Shown here: positions 1-11,579 of the stretch, in pieces | How positions within the stretch are numbered: the first letter of the stretch is position 1 | Layout: every line of letters starts with the position of its first letter | From: Narthecium ossifragum | Taxonomy: Eukaryota; Streptophyta; Magnoliopsida; Dioscoreales; Nartheciaceae | DNA length: 64,000 bases | NCBI GenBank assembly: GCA_963920575.1 | Contig: OY986963.1 | Location: 6,548,896 to 6,612,895, forward strand | Direction of reading: 5' to 3' | The notes under the pieces: model-generated | Databases searched by the model: none | Seen by the model: the letters and a program-made list of their open reading frames with translations, nothing else | What the model was told of the DNA's origin: nothing | Made by a program: the position numbers and the translations under genes

Positions 1-1161
1 ATGAGAGTGACCGCCCAAGAGCTTCACTATGGCACCAGTTGGAAATGTGAGGAAGCTAAACAGGAGATCAACAAAGTCCTGCTTGGCTTCGGCCCATACA
101 ACTTTCTTTTCATGTTTCATAAGCCAGAGCTTCACCTTAAATATCTTCGGGGACGAACATGTGGATTTTCCAGCAGTTAGTGGTCCACAATCATTAGATA
201 TTGGCCTCTGTTGTACAGAAGTAATCTCGGATTGTGCCGTCAAAAATACATCAGTTAAAACTGCTTCTGAGAGCAATGACCGCTTCAGTAATTTAAGAAC
301 CTGCAGATAGCTCAACTGTTGATCTAAAAGTATATCCATGAAAATGTATGCTACAGAATAATGTTAAATTACAATTTTTTGGACAAACCAAAATCTTTTG
401 GATCAACTGAAAGTGTAAAAAAGAAAAGAAGAACATGAAGATCTTAACCAAATCAAATGTGCAGTGCAATCAAATAAGCGGATAAACTAATTTGAATATT
501 GAAACAAGCAAATCACTAAGTTAGGATTAATATATGGCACGTAATTGCTTACATCGTCCGGAGTAACATGGACCACTTTCTCCTCCAGACTGCCACTATC
601 ATCAACTGCATGCTTTCGAAGCATAGCCAAGATAAGTGTCGTTGAAGACGGAGCAACCACCAGAGAATCAAAGACCATAAAACTATTCGTCATATCCTTC
701 ACAAACACACCCTTCTCGGCACCAGTGTCAGCTTTGCTTGGCGTCGGCAAGTGCACCTTCCTATCCATGGATAGTCCACAGCAGCATGAGACATTTGGAT
801 AGACACTCAGATCTTCGGATCCACAGCTTGGCTTGCAGGCATAGTAGTTTGGACTCGGAGAGTCGTCAATGTTTATAGATAACTTGTTGCATATCACCGC
901 AGCTGCACTTCTTGGCTGGAGCAGCATTGTTTTGCAAGCCTCATGAATGAAGAACTTGTTGCTGAGGTTCTCAACACTCACGTATAGACCATCCATGGAA
1001 CCTATAGAGGAATTCTTGCCCATGAGTCTGATGATTGTTCCAAGAGGAAGTGTTAAGAAACTTAGTATGATGTCGACGAAATCACCATCACATTCGGCAA
1101 ACACAACTTTGTTTCTGGGAGGGTCTACCATGAGCTTTAAAGTAGCAGGTTTGGCGACCAT
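1..1161 (-). CDS. DUF674 family protein, copy A (3' part outside the window)
   Basis: Two exons are visible: exon 1 at 1161-553 (203 residues, ATG at 1159-1161) and the start of exon 2 at 300-1, which runs off the left edge. The donor after exon 1 reads GAT|GTAAGC and the acceptor is TGCAG before position 300, joined in phase 0. Exon 1 encodes one DUF674 unit (VFAECDGDFVDIILSFLTLP about residues 20-40, then a CNK segment and cysteine-rich PSCG/SCCCG motifs). Exon 2 begins the second unit. The family is plant-specific with no established biochemical function. Identity rests on the repeated VFAE..DFVD...SFLT.P.G signature and on close similarity to copy B at 17229-18993. A TATA-like stretch lies near 1228-1234, about 65 bases upstream of the ATG. 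No lesion is seen in the visible part. Confidence 0.8.
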
Positions 1162-1950
1162 GGCTGGAGAATGGGGAGCCTGAGTGAGTGAGGGAGGCTC
1201 GGAGGTTGTTGTGAAGGAGGAGGTGCATATATAGCTGTAATTTATTATCTAGATTGAGATTGCATATTGAAGAATGGATATATTTTTGAAGTCTGACCGT
1301 CGGGATACAGGCACTCCTCGGGTTTCGAAACCAAAAGCGTTTCAATAAACATATAAGTTTAATAATAAATCAAAGAAGATGAAAGGAGATTCATTATTAT
1401 TCTTGGGAGAGAGGATCGTGGAGAGTCACCACGTTAGATACGTGGCACCCATTCTCTTCTCTGTTTAGCCCCCGCACTCGAGCTCTTTCCTCTAGGCTTT
1501 ATTCCGGTGATTTCGACCGGATTATTCCCGGCATTCGTCGGCTCTTTGTTCCCTTGCCTTCGGAACCTTGACCTAACCTAGGTATTTTCTTCATTTTGGC
1601 ACACATTTAGGGTTAGGGCATTTGGTTATGGGGATTTCTCCGTCGACTTTTTTTTCCTTTTGATTTCGCATGGTTTTGTTTTTGTTCTTGACCGTGATCG
1701 CCTTTTGCAGTGATTTCTGACAAATTTCTAGTTTATTTGGTTCAAAGGTGAGATTTTTCTTGAGTTTTGCTCCTTACGTTTGATGATTAGGATATTTGGT
1801 TCAAAGCCATGGTAACTTGTGGTTGATTTGGATATTACAATTCCAGAATTCCAGGATTCCAGTCACGATGATGCTGACAGAAACATCCAACCCCTTAATT
1901 ACTGAAGTCGTGAACTTTCAGCTAGAAGCTTTTATTTTAACTGAGGCCGT
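1162..1950. promoter_or_regulatory. DUF674 copy A upstream region plus duplicated leader-like segment
   Basis: No ORF is supported here. Bases about 1345-1795 match 19240-19355 plus 25072-25400, so this is the second half of the segmental duplication. The segment looks like the promoter and leader of a plus-strand transcription unit: a candidate leader intron starts CCTAG|GTATTTTC near 1580 and ends TTTTGCAG near 1710, and it is conserved in the other copy, where it precedes the ORF at 25715. In copy A the similarity fades after about 1795 and no matching ORF follows. Bases 1452-1460 (TTCTCTTCT) are the undisturbed version of the MULE insertion site. Confidence 0.6.
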
Positions 1951-4125
1951 AGAAGAGGTATGAGTGCTGTCGCTTCTTCGCATTGGAAAAGGCTTTGTGA
2001 GGCTGCGGATTGTGTTCGGAAGGGAGTGGTTTGTAGACTTGAAAATGGGAGTGCTCTAAGTGTAATCCATGATAATTGGTTGGAAGTTGGATGTTTAGCC
2101 ACTGCTCCCATGCCCTTCAATTGTTCAAGTAAATTTTTCAATGCAGTGGTTTGGGATCTCCAGGAGGGATCTGATTGGAATGCAGAAAAAATAGCAGAAT
2201 TTGGGCATGACTCTTTGGTGCAGGATATCCTTAAAATTCTGATAAGAAGAGATGCAACATGGGACTGCTGCCGATGGACTTTGCATGGCTCTGGTTCTGT
2301 CACTACTGGCTCTGCATATGCATACTTGGTGAACGACAGGATCCAGGAGTAGAGGTTTGAACACATGACTGTGTGGAGGAATCTGTGGAAATTGCCAACC
2401 GGCTCAAGAGGAAGATGTGCACCATATTTTCTTCGCTTGTCCTATAGCTGCTTCAGTCTGGCGACTAGTATTGCAAGGATCTACTATTGCACAAGAAGAT
2501 GTCAATTTGAATTTCCGCTTCAGCTATTTGCAAAAGTCCAAGAGCAATGGAGAATGCAAACTTTCCAAATCTGCAATTAGCTATACTCTCTGGGCTTTAT
2601 GGAAAAACAGGTGTTGCATCATTTTTGAAAATTCTCATCTCACCACAGCTGACATTGCTAGAAGTATTAGGTGGCAAGTAAGGGAATTCATGATCTTCAA
2701 TACTAGTAGACAGCTTCCTCCAAATCATATATCTGAGTAAGAAGGTCATCGTATACAGGTGGATGCTTCTATGGGAACAAGGGGGACAGTTGCTGGGCTA
2801 GGAGCTATCTGTAGGTCTGCTGATGGGAGTGTTGCTTGGGAGGCTAGTATTATTTCATTTGCTAACTCTGTTTTACAAGCTGAACTCCAGGGTATCCACA
2901 TGGAAATGAAAGATAGCAGAAGGCATAACATTAGCAAGCTTCTTATAGAGAGTGATGCTCGGATGGCAGTAGACATGATCAATGGTATCATACCTCCAAA
3001 TGAACAATGCATTGACCTATTGCAGGACATCCTATGGCACGTGGGGCATTTCTCAGCTATTCAGTTTATTTACATTCCAAGAGAATCAAATACTGCAGCA
3101 GATGAACTGGCTAATCAAGTTAGAGTTAATCTTAATCATTGTAATAGAGAGGGTCTCAGTTTAATGAGTCTTCTCTTAGCCATTAATTGGCTGTTTAGCT
3201 TCGGCTTAATTGGGGAAAAAAAAGTTGCCTGTAAAGGAGGCTCTGTGGAGGTGTAGAGTAGTGTCAGATACTTTATGCCCAAGGTGTGGAACAGTAGTAG
3301 AGAATATCACACATGCTCTCATAGAATGCGAATTCGCCAAGGAAGTCTTGACCTTGGTGATGAAGGAAATTGATAAATCTTGTGAGGATTGGGGAGCAGA
3401 TGACTTCTTAGGCCTGCTACTCAGATCTCCGAATAAATAGGATGGAAGGATGCTGAAGTCTTATGTTGCTTATGCTATGTGGCAGATTTGGAAAAATCAC
3501 AATTGTGTTATTTTTGAAGGGAAGGGAGAATCAGCGAAGAAGGTTGCGATGAAGGCCTGCAGATTAGCTAAAGAATTCTTGAACAAAGAGGTGGTTCACA
3601 CTGCTGCTATAAACAGAGGACAGGCAAGACTGCTGCAGGTGGATGCATCCTTCGGTCAAGGGAAGTGTCGGGCTGCTATTGGAGCAGTGGAAATGAAGGG
3701 TGATGAGACAATCTGGGCGATGTGAATGCCAATTGATGCAGACTCTATCTTGCACGCTGAGTTGAAGGCTATTTATTATGGGGTCAGCTAGGTTAATTAA
3801 GGAGAATGGCATCACCCAGTTACTGGTTGAGTCAGATTCGAAGATGGCGGAGGGGTTGTTGCAAAGTCGGATGATCTGGCCGCATCATGTAGAATTAGTT
3901 CTACATGAAATATGGGGAGCTGGGATACAATTTGAGAGCTTGGTTTTTGTGTACATCCCTAAGCAAGACAATTGTAAGACGGATGGGGTTGTCCGTTGGT
4001 ATCACCGCTCGCAAGTGCCTCTATATTGGGCCTTGAAGGACAACGTCACCGCCCTAGATAGTATATTGTTGGTCTTGTTAGCCTTGGTGGCTCAACTCAT
4101 CAAAAAAAAAAAAAACTGAGGCCGT
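1939..4125 (+). mobile_element. 5'-truncated LINE (L1-like, RNase H-bearing), decayed, with poly(A) and TSD
   Basis: The insertion is bounded by a 12-bp target site duplication, AACTGAGGCCGT, at 1939-1950 and 4114-4125. The body is 1951-4113 and ends in a run of A. It encodes only the C-terminal part of ORF2. First comes an SHWKRLCEAAD..W.LEVGC segment (1960-2352), then remnants of the zf-RVT region (2417-2740), then an RVT_3/RNase H-like domain (2757-3150; QVDASMG start, IESDAR and ESNTAADELA motifs). After a short A-rich stretch at about 3214 a second zf-RVT (LCPRCGTVVENITHALIECEF, 3275-3340) and a second RNase H-like domain (3636-4000) follow. Stops and frameshifts separate all segments, so it is dead. 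The two consecutive 3' ends suggest two related LINE tails joined together. Confidence 0.85.
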
Positions 4126-4159
4126 TGAATGAAATCTTAAAGTCATAATTTGAGCTCAT

Positions 4160-5060
4160 GAAGAACCAAAAATACCATCATGCCAAGAAGCACAATCATG
4201 TTTCGCCAGCTTTCTTTTGAAATATTGTAGAGTTGGAACATGTATATATGATCAGTTTGTTCAGACATGCTCTTAACTCCCTTGAAGTTGTGCTGAACCT
4301 TTTCCTGACAAATTTCGGAAAAGTTAATCTTTTCACATTACAAGTCAAGCAATACCTTTTTATTTATTTATTTATTCATTTATTTATTTTTATTTTTTTA
4401 ATAGCTAAGCACGGTATGGGGGAGAGTACCGGTGGGGGGTGAGAGAGGGTACCAACCTTCGAACCTGGGACTTTCACATGACACTCAAGCTGTCATACCA
4501 GACAAGCTAAGGGAGGTTGGTACAGGCCAAGCAATACACTTCGTGCAATGATATGGAGTTTTCCGGAAATCCTAACATCGAATTAAAGCAATGCTTCCGG
4601 CCACTTTTCCGTGAGAAGCACTTAGAAAGGCTCTCCACACGGTACTCCAGGAATATACCACGGAGGTTATGATCAATTTTCATCCGATCCTCATTCCCAA
4701 ATAGTACTAAATCTCCAAGAGGGCATGTACCTCCTCCACCATTCCCCAGATAAGTGTAACGGCACTTTTAGAACAGCGTCTCGCTGCTGAAACACAACTT
4801 GATACTGCATTAGTCTGAGACTCATTGAGGTTAAAAGCACGCAAATTGTCTGCTACATTCATATCATTATGATCGGTGCTGATAACTCCTCCTGACAATG
4901 AGTTTTCAAAGCCTCCAACAACCTGTCATATATGAACAGAATTTATTGTTGGACTAATTTATAAATCAGAATTTATTGTTAGACTAATTTACCTCCTTGA
5001 TGACACCCAAATTTCGACTTCTTGCCATCTGAATGTCCAGCACATCCCAAATACGGAGGT
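4160..5060 (-). pseudogene. Relic of a SEN1/UPF1-like superfamily 1 helicase
   Basis: On the minus strand, pieces line up in order with plant SEN1-like ATP-dependent helicases. A short exon is at about 5058-4992 (YLRIWDVLDIQMARS, ending GVIKE before a GTAAAT donor). The next starts after an ACAG acceptor near 4919 and carries NLNESQTNAVSSCVSA and then LIWG (4890-4745), the sequence that normally runs into Walker A. Walker A itself is gone: LIWG is followed by a short unrelated tail and, in another frame, by CPLGDLVLFGNEDRMKIDHN (4725-4665) and RVESLSKCFSRKSG. Beyond the SINE, FPKFVRKRFSTTSREL continues the same family alignment near 4310-4265. Roughly 50 residues around the ATP-binding loop are missing and frames are broken, so this cannot be an active helicase. 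Family assignment is from remembered motifs. Confidence 0.65.
4346..4537 (-). mobile_element. tRNA-derived SINE inserted in the helicase relic
   Basis: A 172-bp body (4356-4527) lies between two copies of CAAGCAATAC (4346-4355 and 4528-4537). On the minus strand it has a box A-like TTAGCTTGTCTGG, a box B GGTTCGAAGG (4456-4466) and an A/AAAT-rich 3' tail (4356-4400). These are the marks of a Pol III SINE mobilised by a LINE. The insertion separates two blocks of the helicase relic that are otherwise consecutive. Confidence 0.75.
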
Positions 5061-5263
5061 ACGTTGTTAAGTTGAGCAAGAAGACAGCAAACAAAGGAGT
5101 ATCTACACGAATTATTTTTTTAGAGACCCTACTCTTGTGAAGGGAGCTCGAGAAAGAGCTTCAAAGCAAGAGCACATATCTACACGAATTCCTTCCAAGA
5201 GAGGAATGGCGTAGGAGCTGAAATAACTATTCAAGGAGTCGAAAGTCTTCGGTATCTTCATCA

Positions 5264-5853
5264 CATGCAAATAGGGGTGGCAAAACGGGTCGATGGGTTG
5301 GGTTCGGGTCGAGTCGAGACCCGATATCTTGACCAAAAATCCCAACTCGAACCCGACCCGTTTACTAAACGGGTCAATTTTGTCAATCCGAACCCGACCC
5401 ACTTTTAAACGGGTCAACCCGACCCAACCCGCCTGACCCGTTTATTAAACGGGTCGGGTTGGGTTCGGGTCAAGTTGACCCGTTTAACAACCTGTAAATA
5501 ACATGTTTAACAAAATAACACATAATCTTCTGTTTAACAACATGTTTAACAAGTACCTATAAAACAAAATAACATCACCATCATACAATTCTGTTTAGCC
5601 GGTTAAAACTTAGAAAGTTTATATAGGGATAACGGATCAAGCGGGTTGTTAACGGGTCACGGGTCAGGTTCGGGTCATGGGTTATACGGGTTAGCCTCCT
5701 AAACCCGAACCCGACCCGCACAGTAACGGGTCAGCGGCGGGTCGACCCGTTTTCGACCCGCACCTGAATACCCTAAACTCAAACCCGTGAAATTCGGATT
5801 GGGTCGGGTCGGATTCACGAGTTATGGGTCAAATTGCCACCCCTACATGCAAA
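5264..5853. mobile_element. hAT-like non-autonomous element, copy 1 (CGGGTC-rich)
   Basis: The element 5272-5845 (574 bp) has terminal inverted repeats TAGGGGTGGCAA / TTGCCACCCCTA. It is flanked by the 8-bp target site duplication CATGCAAA at 5264-5271 and 5846-5853, as expected for hAT transposons. The interior is made of many AACGGGTC / GACCCGTT units and an AT-rich core, with no coding capacity. Related copies are at 6215-6644 and 62929-63566. Confidence 0.8.
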
Positions 5854-6214
5854 CCAATCATAAAATGTGTATGCTTTTTTTCTTGAAATGGAACTACATA
5901 ATTATAAAGCAGGACTATTAACATTCGAATTTGTTGGTGTAGAAAAATTAGGGGTGCAAACAAGCCGAGCTCTAGATACAGGATACTCTGATGAGGTTTT
6001 TTTTTAATTAACTGAGCTCAAATGCATACATTTATAACAAATTTGGAGGCAACCCATTATTATTACCCGGTACTAACCACTTGAGCTGCTCAACTCGATC
6101 GTGTTGCACCATAATTAATGGGCTATAAGCAATTAACCAAGTGAACCTGGCTCAGGGAGAACAAATGCCCTATCTCTACAATAAAATTGGAATCTTGAGG
6201 TTTAGAACCAAGAC
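5854..6214. other. Intergenic spacer, no gene seen
   Basis: AT-rich spacer between two related hAT-like elements. No ORF, RNA gene or recognisable repeat boundary is apparent. Confidence 0.5.
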
Positions 6215-6644
6215 TAGGGGTGGCAATTCGAGTTCACGAGTCGGGTTCGCGTCGGATCGAGCACCAATATCTCGATCCAAAGTCCAAACCGGAACCCGAC
6301 CCGTTTAATAAACGGATCAGGCTTATCAACCAGAACCCAACTCATTTATAAACGGGTCAACCAGATCCGTTTAACCCGTTTATTAAACGGGTCGGGTCGG
6401 GTCGGGTTGACCCATTTAACAATAATCAAGCACTAAATTATCAACTAATCAATAAAATTAGTAAGCAATAAAATTACAATTTGTTGACCCGGCTAACCCA
6501 CGGGTCAATCCGACCCGACTCATTTATTCGCGGGTTGTAAATGAGTCGATCCGTGTATGACCCGAACCCGATAACACCAAACTTAAACTCGTTTATTTCG
6601 GATCGGATCATGTTCACGAGTCATGACCCGGATTGCCACCAGTG
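6215..6644. mobile_element. hAT-like non-autonomous element, copy 2 (older)
   Basis: Same family as 5272-5845: it starts TAGGGGTGGCAATTCG and ends in a degraded GGATTGCCACC. No matching 8-bp flanks could be found, so the right terminus is eroded. The AT-rich core contains AGCACTAAATTATCAAC (about 6429-6445), the uninterrupted form of the site where a small MITE has landed in copy 3 (63129-63342). Confidence 0.65.
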
Positions 6645-7041
6645 CCGTGCCCTACCACTTGAACTACTCCATACAAACAACACAAGACCATGTTGCTCAC
6701 CTTTTTTTTTATATATACTGAGGACTCTCGAGTACATGGACACAAAAGCAAATACAGAACATTGGCAGCTAAAAGAGAGGAGTATAGAAGAGACGCGCTT
6801 CTGACCTCGTCTTTGAAGAGGTTCTCATTGAAGATATCACTGAGAGACCAAGAGAAGATCAACTTCAAGAGACACAGTAGTCTCTCATCCCCGTTGCTAA
6901 TTTCCCCTTTCATCACTAGAGATCTCCAGCCCCGCTACGAACAACACCACCACACCCAGCAAAGGCGGTCCGGTTAACAACTTCACGAACGTGTGAAGGC
7001 CTTTATTTATCCATCCTAGGTTTTCAAAAATTAAGAATAAT
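6645..7041. other. Intergenic spacer, no gene seen
   Basis: Overlapping short ORFs occur on both strands but none shows a recognisable domain or splice structure. Nothing else is seen. Confidence 0.45.
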
Positions 7042-7072
7042 AAACAATTAAGGGGTTTGCTACAGTTAACCC

Positions 7073-8629
7073 GTGCTTGAGAAGGAGGTTACTGCAGCTG
7101 AAGTTAAGAAAGCTCTTGCTTCCATGAGGAAGGAAAAATGTCCAGGCCCAGACGGAATCCCGGCGGAGTTCTACTTGCAGTTTTGGGACGTGGTAGGCGC
7201 GGATTTGGTTGATATTGTCCGAGCCTTTTTTTGTACAGCTCACTTACCTCCAAGTTGGAATGAAACTTTTATCTCCTTCGTCCCGAAATGCAAGTTCCCC
7301 AGAGTTGTGAAGGACTTTAGGCCGATAAGCCTCTGCAATGTAGGATATAAGGTGGTAACGACTATTTTGGCCGAGAGGTTGAAGATGGTGCTGGGGGAGC
7401 TTATTGGGATTGAGTAGTCGGCATTTTTGTTTGGTAGGTGCATCCATGATAGCATAGACACAGCTAAGGAGGTTATGCACTCCATGCATATTGCTCCATT
7501 GTCCAAATGCCTTATGGTCATGAAGGTGGACATACGGGCGGCGTTTGACTCGGTTCGATGGGGCTTCTTGAGAAATGTCCTTGTTACTATGGGATTTCCT
7601 CCAAAATGGGTCAATTGGGTGATGGCGTGTGTGGAAGGCCCGCGCTTTGCATTTATACTGAATGGGAAACTCCATGGCCGATTGTCTTCTAGACGAGGGA
7701 TCCGACAGGGAGATCCATTGTCCCCATACCTTTTTCTCATTGTGCAGGAGGTGCTGTCTCGACTCCTTAAGGATGAGGAATTCGGCATTGAAGGATTGAC
7801 ATTCAGAGGCTCCGATTTCAGCCTATCGCACTTGCTCTATGCCGATGACTGCTTGGTGGTGACCAAGGCCAGCTGCTTGGAGGTTAGAAGGTTTAAGTAG
7901 ATCATGTGGAGGTTCAGGGCCATCTCAGGCCTGGAGATGAATGGTGCTAAGTCGAGTGTCAGGTTCTCACCTACTACCCCGGAGGATAGGAGAGGTACAA
8001 TCTGCAGAATCTTGGGTTTGACGGTGGCCGCTGGTACGTGGACATATCTGGGGGCTCCAATTGGACATGGTGCGGTGAGGTCTTTGGACTTAACGGAGTT
8101 GGTGGACAAGATGGTTAGCCGGGTTTTGTCTTGGCAGGGGAAGCTAATTTCGGATCCAGGGAGGCTTGTTCTGCTCAGGTCTGTACTCCAAGCAATTCCG
8201 GCGTTCGTCATGGCGACTACACACGTACCGGCAACCGTGATCAAAAAGTTAGATCGTATATGCAGGGATTTTCTATGGAATGGGCATCGGGCGGGGATCT
8301 GCACAGTAGCATGGAGCGATGTGTGCCTACCGAAGGAGGTGGGGGGCTTGGGTATCCGAAACCTCAGTGTGTGGCAATGTGCTTTGAAAATGAGGAGGGT
8401 GGCGATGTTTGCGGGGGAAGGAACAAACGTCTGGAAAGAATTGGCAAGGGCCAAGTATTGTTGGTTGGGGGCCTTACCTTCGGTTGGGGGCCTTACCTTC
8501 GGTTGGGGGACTCACAAGTAACTATTCCTCACACTGGCGACACATTTGCGAGGCAGCGGAGGAGCTCCGGAAAGGGTGGCAGTGGACGGTGGGGAATCAA
8601 AGCACTGTGAATGTGATGACCGATGCTTG
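7073..8629 (+). pseudogene. LINE reverse transcriptase, first part
   Basis: The RT domain is nearly collinear with plant L1-like ORF2: KCPGPDGIPAEFY near the start, DFRPISLCNVGYK (7314-7352), the KVDIRAAFDSVRW motif (7525-7563), RRGIRQGDPLSPYLF (7690-7735) and the catalytic LLYADDCLV (7831-7857). In-frame stops at about 7415-7417 (after GELIGIE) and 7898-7900 (after VRRFK) break it, with the frame continuing immediately after each. A 20-bp unit (TTGGGGGCCTTACCTTCGG) is repeated near 8461-8507 and disturbs the reading frame. The ORF then meets the CACTA insertion at 8630. It is not functional. Confidence 0.85.
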
Positions 8630-9369
8630 CACTACAACAAAATCAGGATTTCGCGACAAAAAATTTCATGACAATAAGTCTTATATTTGTCACTATATAC
8701 TTATTGTGATGAATATATTTCGTCACGAGGTTTGTTACAACAAGTCCGTCACAATAAGTTTATTATGATAAATATAACAATTTATCACAATAGATGCACA
8801 CAAATTACGACAAACAAAAATTCATCGCCATAACACTAGTATTGGTGACAAAGTATTTTATCACCACATATAAAAGACTTCGTGGCCATATATATGTTTT
8901 TGTCGCAATAGACATATTCAACATGGGGATATTGCGACCAAAATATTTTGTCACTATAATTTTTAACAAATTTTTTGTCACAATATGTTTGTTGCAATAA
9001 ACAGATTTATTCTGACAAATGATTTCATCACAATTTAGTATAAAAATAGCGACAACATATTTTGTTGCAATAAATGTAACTATTGTGACAATAACTTCAT
9101 TATGATAAACTTATTTGACTTATAATGACAAAATAATTTGTCACAATAGATACAATATTATGACAACTATTTTGTCGTCATAGATGTATATATACCTGTA
9201 AATAATTAAAAATCAGCTTTAATAAATTAGAATAAAATCACCAATTACAAAATATTAGCTATCAATTAACTTGACAAAATGACTATCAAAGTATACAAAG
9301 TCAGCATGTGAACAATAGAACTACTACAATTACTAACCACAAATAAATGATGTCAACTATCTAAGTATA

Positions 9370-10360
9370 TGACAAGTAAAACTTAGTTTCCAACTAAGTA
9401 GCTCAATTGCTTCCATTTTGACAATCAGGTTCCGTCTGGCAAACAGGATATCCAGGATATATGTTCCAGTTTTCCATTCTAGAGCTCTCTTGAGTGCATT
9501 GTAGTAGAGCGATCGGGCATCCTCGCAGATCAGTTGCAGAAAATGTGTCTATAAGCCTTCTCCCTTTGCCCTGCAACTCAAGAGGCGCTTATTAGTAGGA
9601 TACTAGAAAAATGAATAAACTCTTGAAAGGCTGGTTGCAACTTGATAGTGTTTATTCCTATAGGAGCCTGTCTGACATACATAGGGAACAAATATCCTCA
9701 CAAATCCAAGCCACCATGTCCTACAAATGACGAAGTTATAGAGAAAAATGTTTTACTAATCAAAAACTGAATATTAGCATCCTTTTTCAAGCCAGCACAG
9801 ATATATAATAGCTCGTTCCTAACCGAAAAGTTATGTCATCAACATAGGTTTGGGCAAAGACATGGAAGCATGGCAGAGGTGGTAAAGACAGAACACAGCC
9901 TAATTAAACAAATAGAGCCAGTACGCTTTACAGTCGAGTCAATAAACATATAGCATCTTAGAGACGATGTAAGAATAGACATTTAACTTTGCACAGTGCC
10001 TATCAATTCATGAAATTCTCAAGTTGCTAGAATTTTTTCTAAATTCGATGTTCTTTGGATTAAGACAGTAGTTATAATATAAAGTCCTCATACGTTAGTC
10101 AAAAATAGTTGTAGCAGAGGCTTACAACATTTCAAAGAACCAAAAATTGGAGAGACATGCAGCAAGCATACAGACAGATTTTAATTTTTATTATTACAGG
10201 TTCAGAGAGACTTACAGTGGCTTAAATACAGGGTGATTTACATGACTCAACTCCAGGCACAGGAAAATATCTGTGTCATCTTCTACACCAGCTAGTCCAT
10301 CCTGCAGAGCTCTACGGCTAACATTTTTTACGCTCTCCAAGACACGAAAAGCGACATCCC
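9370..10360 (-). pseudogene. Captured exons of an unrecognised gene inside the CACTA element
   Basis: Two exon-like stretches follow the PP7-derived part on the minus strand. One is 10360-10216, with an acceptor (CCACAG) and a GTAAGT donor; it encodes GDVAFRVLESVKNVS and then a DDTDIFLCLELSHVNHPVFK segment. It joins in phase with the preceding exon (10555-10495). A second lies at about 9530-9375 and reads LICEDARSLYYNALKRALEW then FARRNLIVKMEAIELLSW after a TTGCAG acceptor near 9572. I do not recognise the donor protein. Coding-like sequence with intact splice sites inside a CACTA is best explained as gene capture. Its reading frame is not demonstrably open throughout. Confidence 0.45.
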
Positions 10361-10494
10361 CTGTGGAGTTTATCGAATGAAAACAATCACCAAATATACA
10401 CTTTAGAAGGAAAAACAAAAACCCTTCTCCTTGTATTCTGGGCCAAGTAAATAGCGTGAACACATTAATGAGATCAATGACAGGATCAACCTAC

Positions 10495-11575
10495 CTGTGC
10501 CACCAGCAACATCAATGTTGTATGCACCCCGATTGTTATATCTTTCCTCACTTGCCTGCATCGATCATGGGCCATAAAACATCAATCAGTCATTAGTTCG
10601 GTCTTATGAATTGCAATTGAAAAATGTGAAACAATGCCATGACATGGAGGTAGCAGATGCACACAAGGTAGCAACACATACAACTATGTAACAATCTATC
10701 TGATAGGGAATCTAAAGCAAAGTGCACACATTATAATCGCACAAGGATGAACTTTTGTATGTTGGAATCACATTCAGAAAAGGTAATCATAGTAGGCAAA
10801 ATAGAACCTGAAATTGGGGATAATCTAGAGCACTGAAAATGGTAACCTACTTCCCTGATTCCACCTCATGGTTGATTGTATAACCATCTTGCATTCCTTA
10901 TAAATCATGCCGCTTATCCCTTGCGTCAGGGCCTTCGTGTGACCTGATAATCAGCTATTGAGACAGACCATAGCTTAAGATGTTAGCATTTTTTGTAGAC
11001 ACATAATATAAACGGTATTGGTATCTATGAGATGATTGTTAGAAGGTAAAAAAGGTAAAGTTCTTAGCAATCACCTTTAAGTTATATTGCTTCATAAATG
11101 CCTCAGTGCAAATATTAGACCTATTCCTCTTTCATCATTCAGCAAAAGGCCTGGACTTAGTGATGGATCTGACGATAGAACGTCAGCAGCTATCACATTC
11201 AGACCCTCCCATGGAGGGTCAAGATATGTTCGTCTTGCTTTTGAGAGCTCCTCCAAGGAACCAAGCTTTAATGATTTTGTATCCTCCTTGATGACTATTT
11301 TACGGCCCTTTTCACCTTTTGATCTCTTCGACCGTGCGACTGAAACACTGCGAAAAAGCCCTCCATGAGCAGTATATACACAGTCTGCTATAATGGATGC
11401 CAACGGAAACCTTCAAAACATCTTAAACACTTTCGATAGACATGTTGCCCTTGAACCCATATTTAACCATTACCTCTTGCTCAAAACCATAAACTGATGT
11501 GCAATACTTTGATTCATGATTACCACGAAGAAGAAATACTCTATTTGGTAAAAAGACATGCAAGATAGGACGGAA
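10495..11575 (-). pseudogene. Captured fragment of a PP7-type serine/threonine phosphatase
   Basis: The minus strand reads PNRVFLLRGNHESKYCTSVY (11560-11490), the metal-binding GNHE motif of PPP phosphatases. Then follow VYRKCLRCFEG, PLASIIADCVYTAHGGLFRS (11400-11340), SLEELSKARRTYLDPPWEG and DPSLSPG (to about 11150), and after an intron LIIRSHEGPDARDKR (10960-10915) and DGYTINHEVESGK. A last short exon (10555-10495) reads ASEERYNNRGAY. This order matches plant PP7. Lesions are clear: two frameshifts around 11430-11400, a frameshift/deletion near 11125, and an in-frame stop just before GMQDGYT. N-terminal exons with the GDIHG and GDYVDRG motifs were not found. It is a dead, partial copy; the parent gene must lie elsewhere. 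Confidence 0.8.
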
Positions 11576-11579
11576 AGTT

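Noticed and set aside
8794..9000. ORFs in the CACTA left end
   Set aside because: AT-rich subterminal repeats, no coding pattern.
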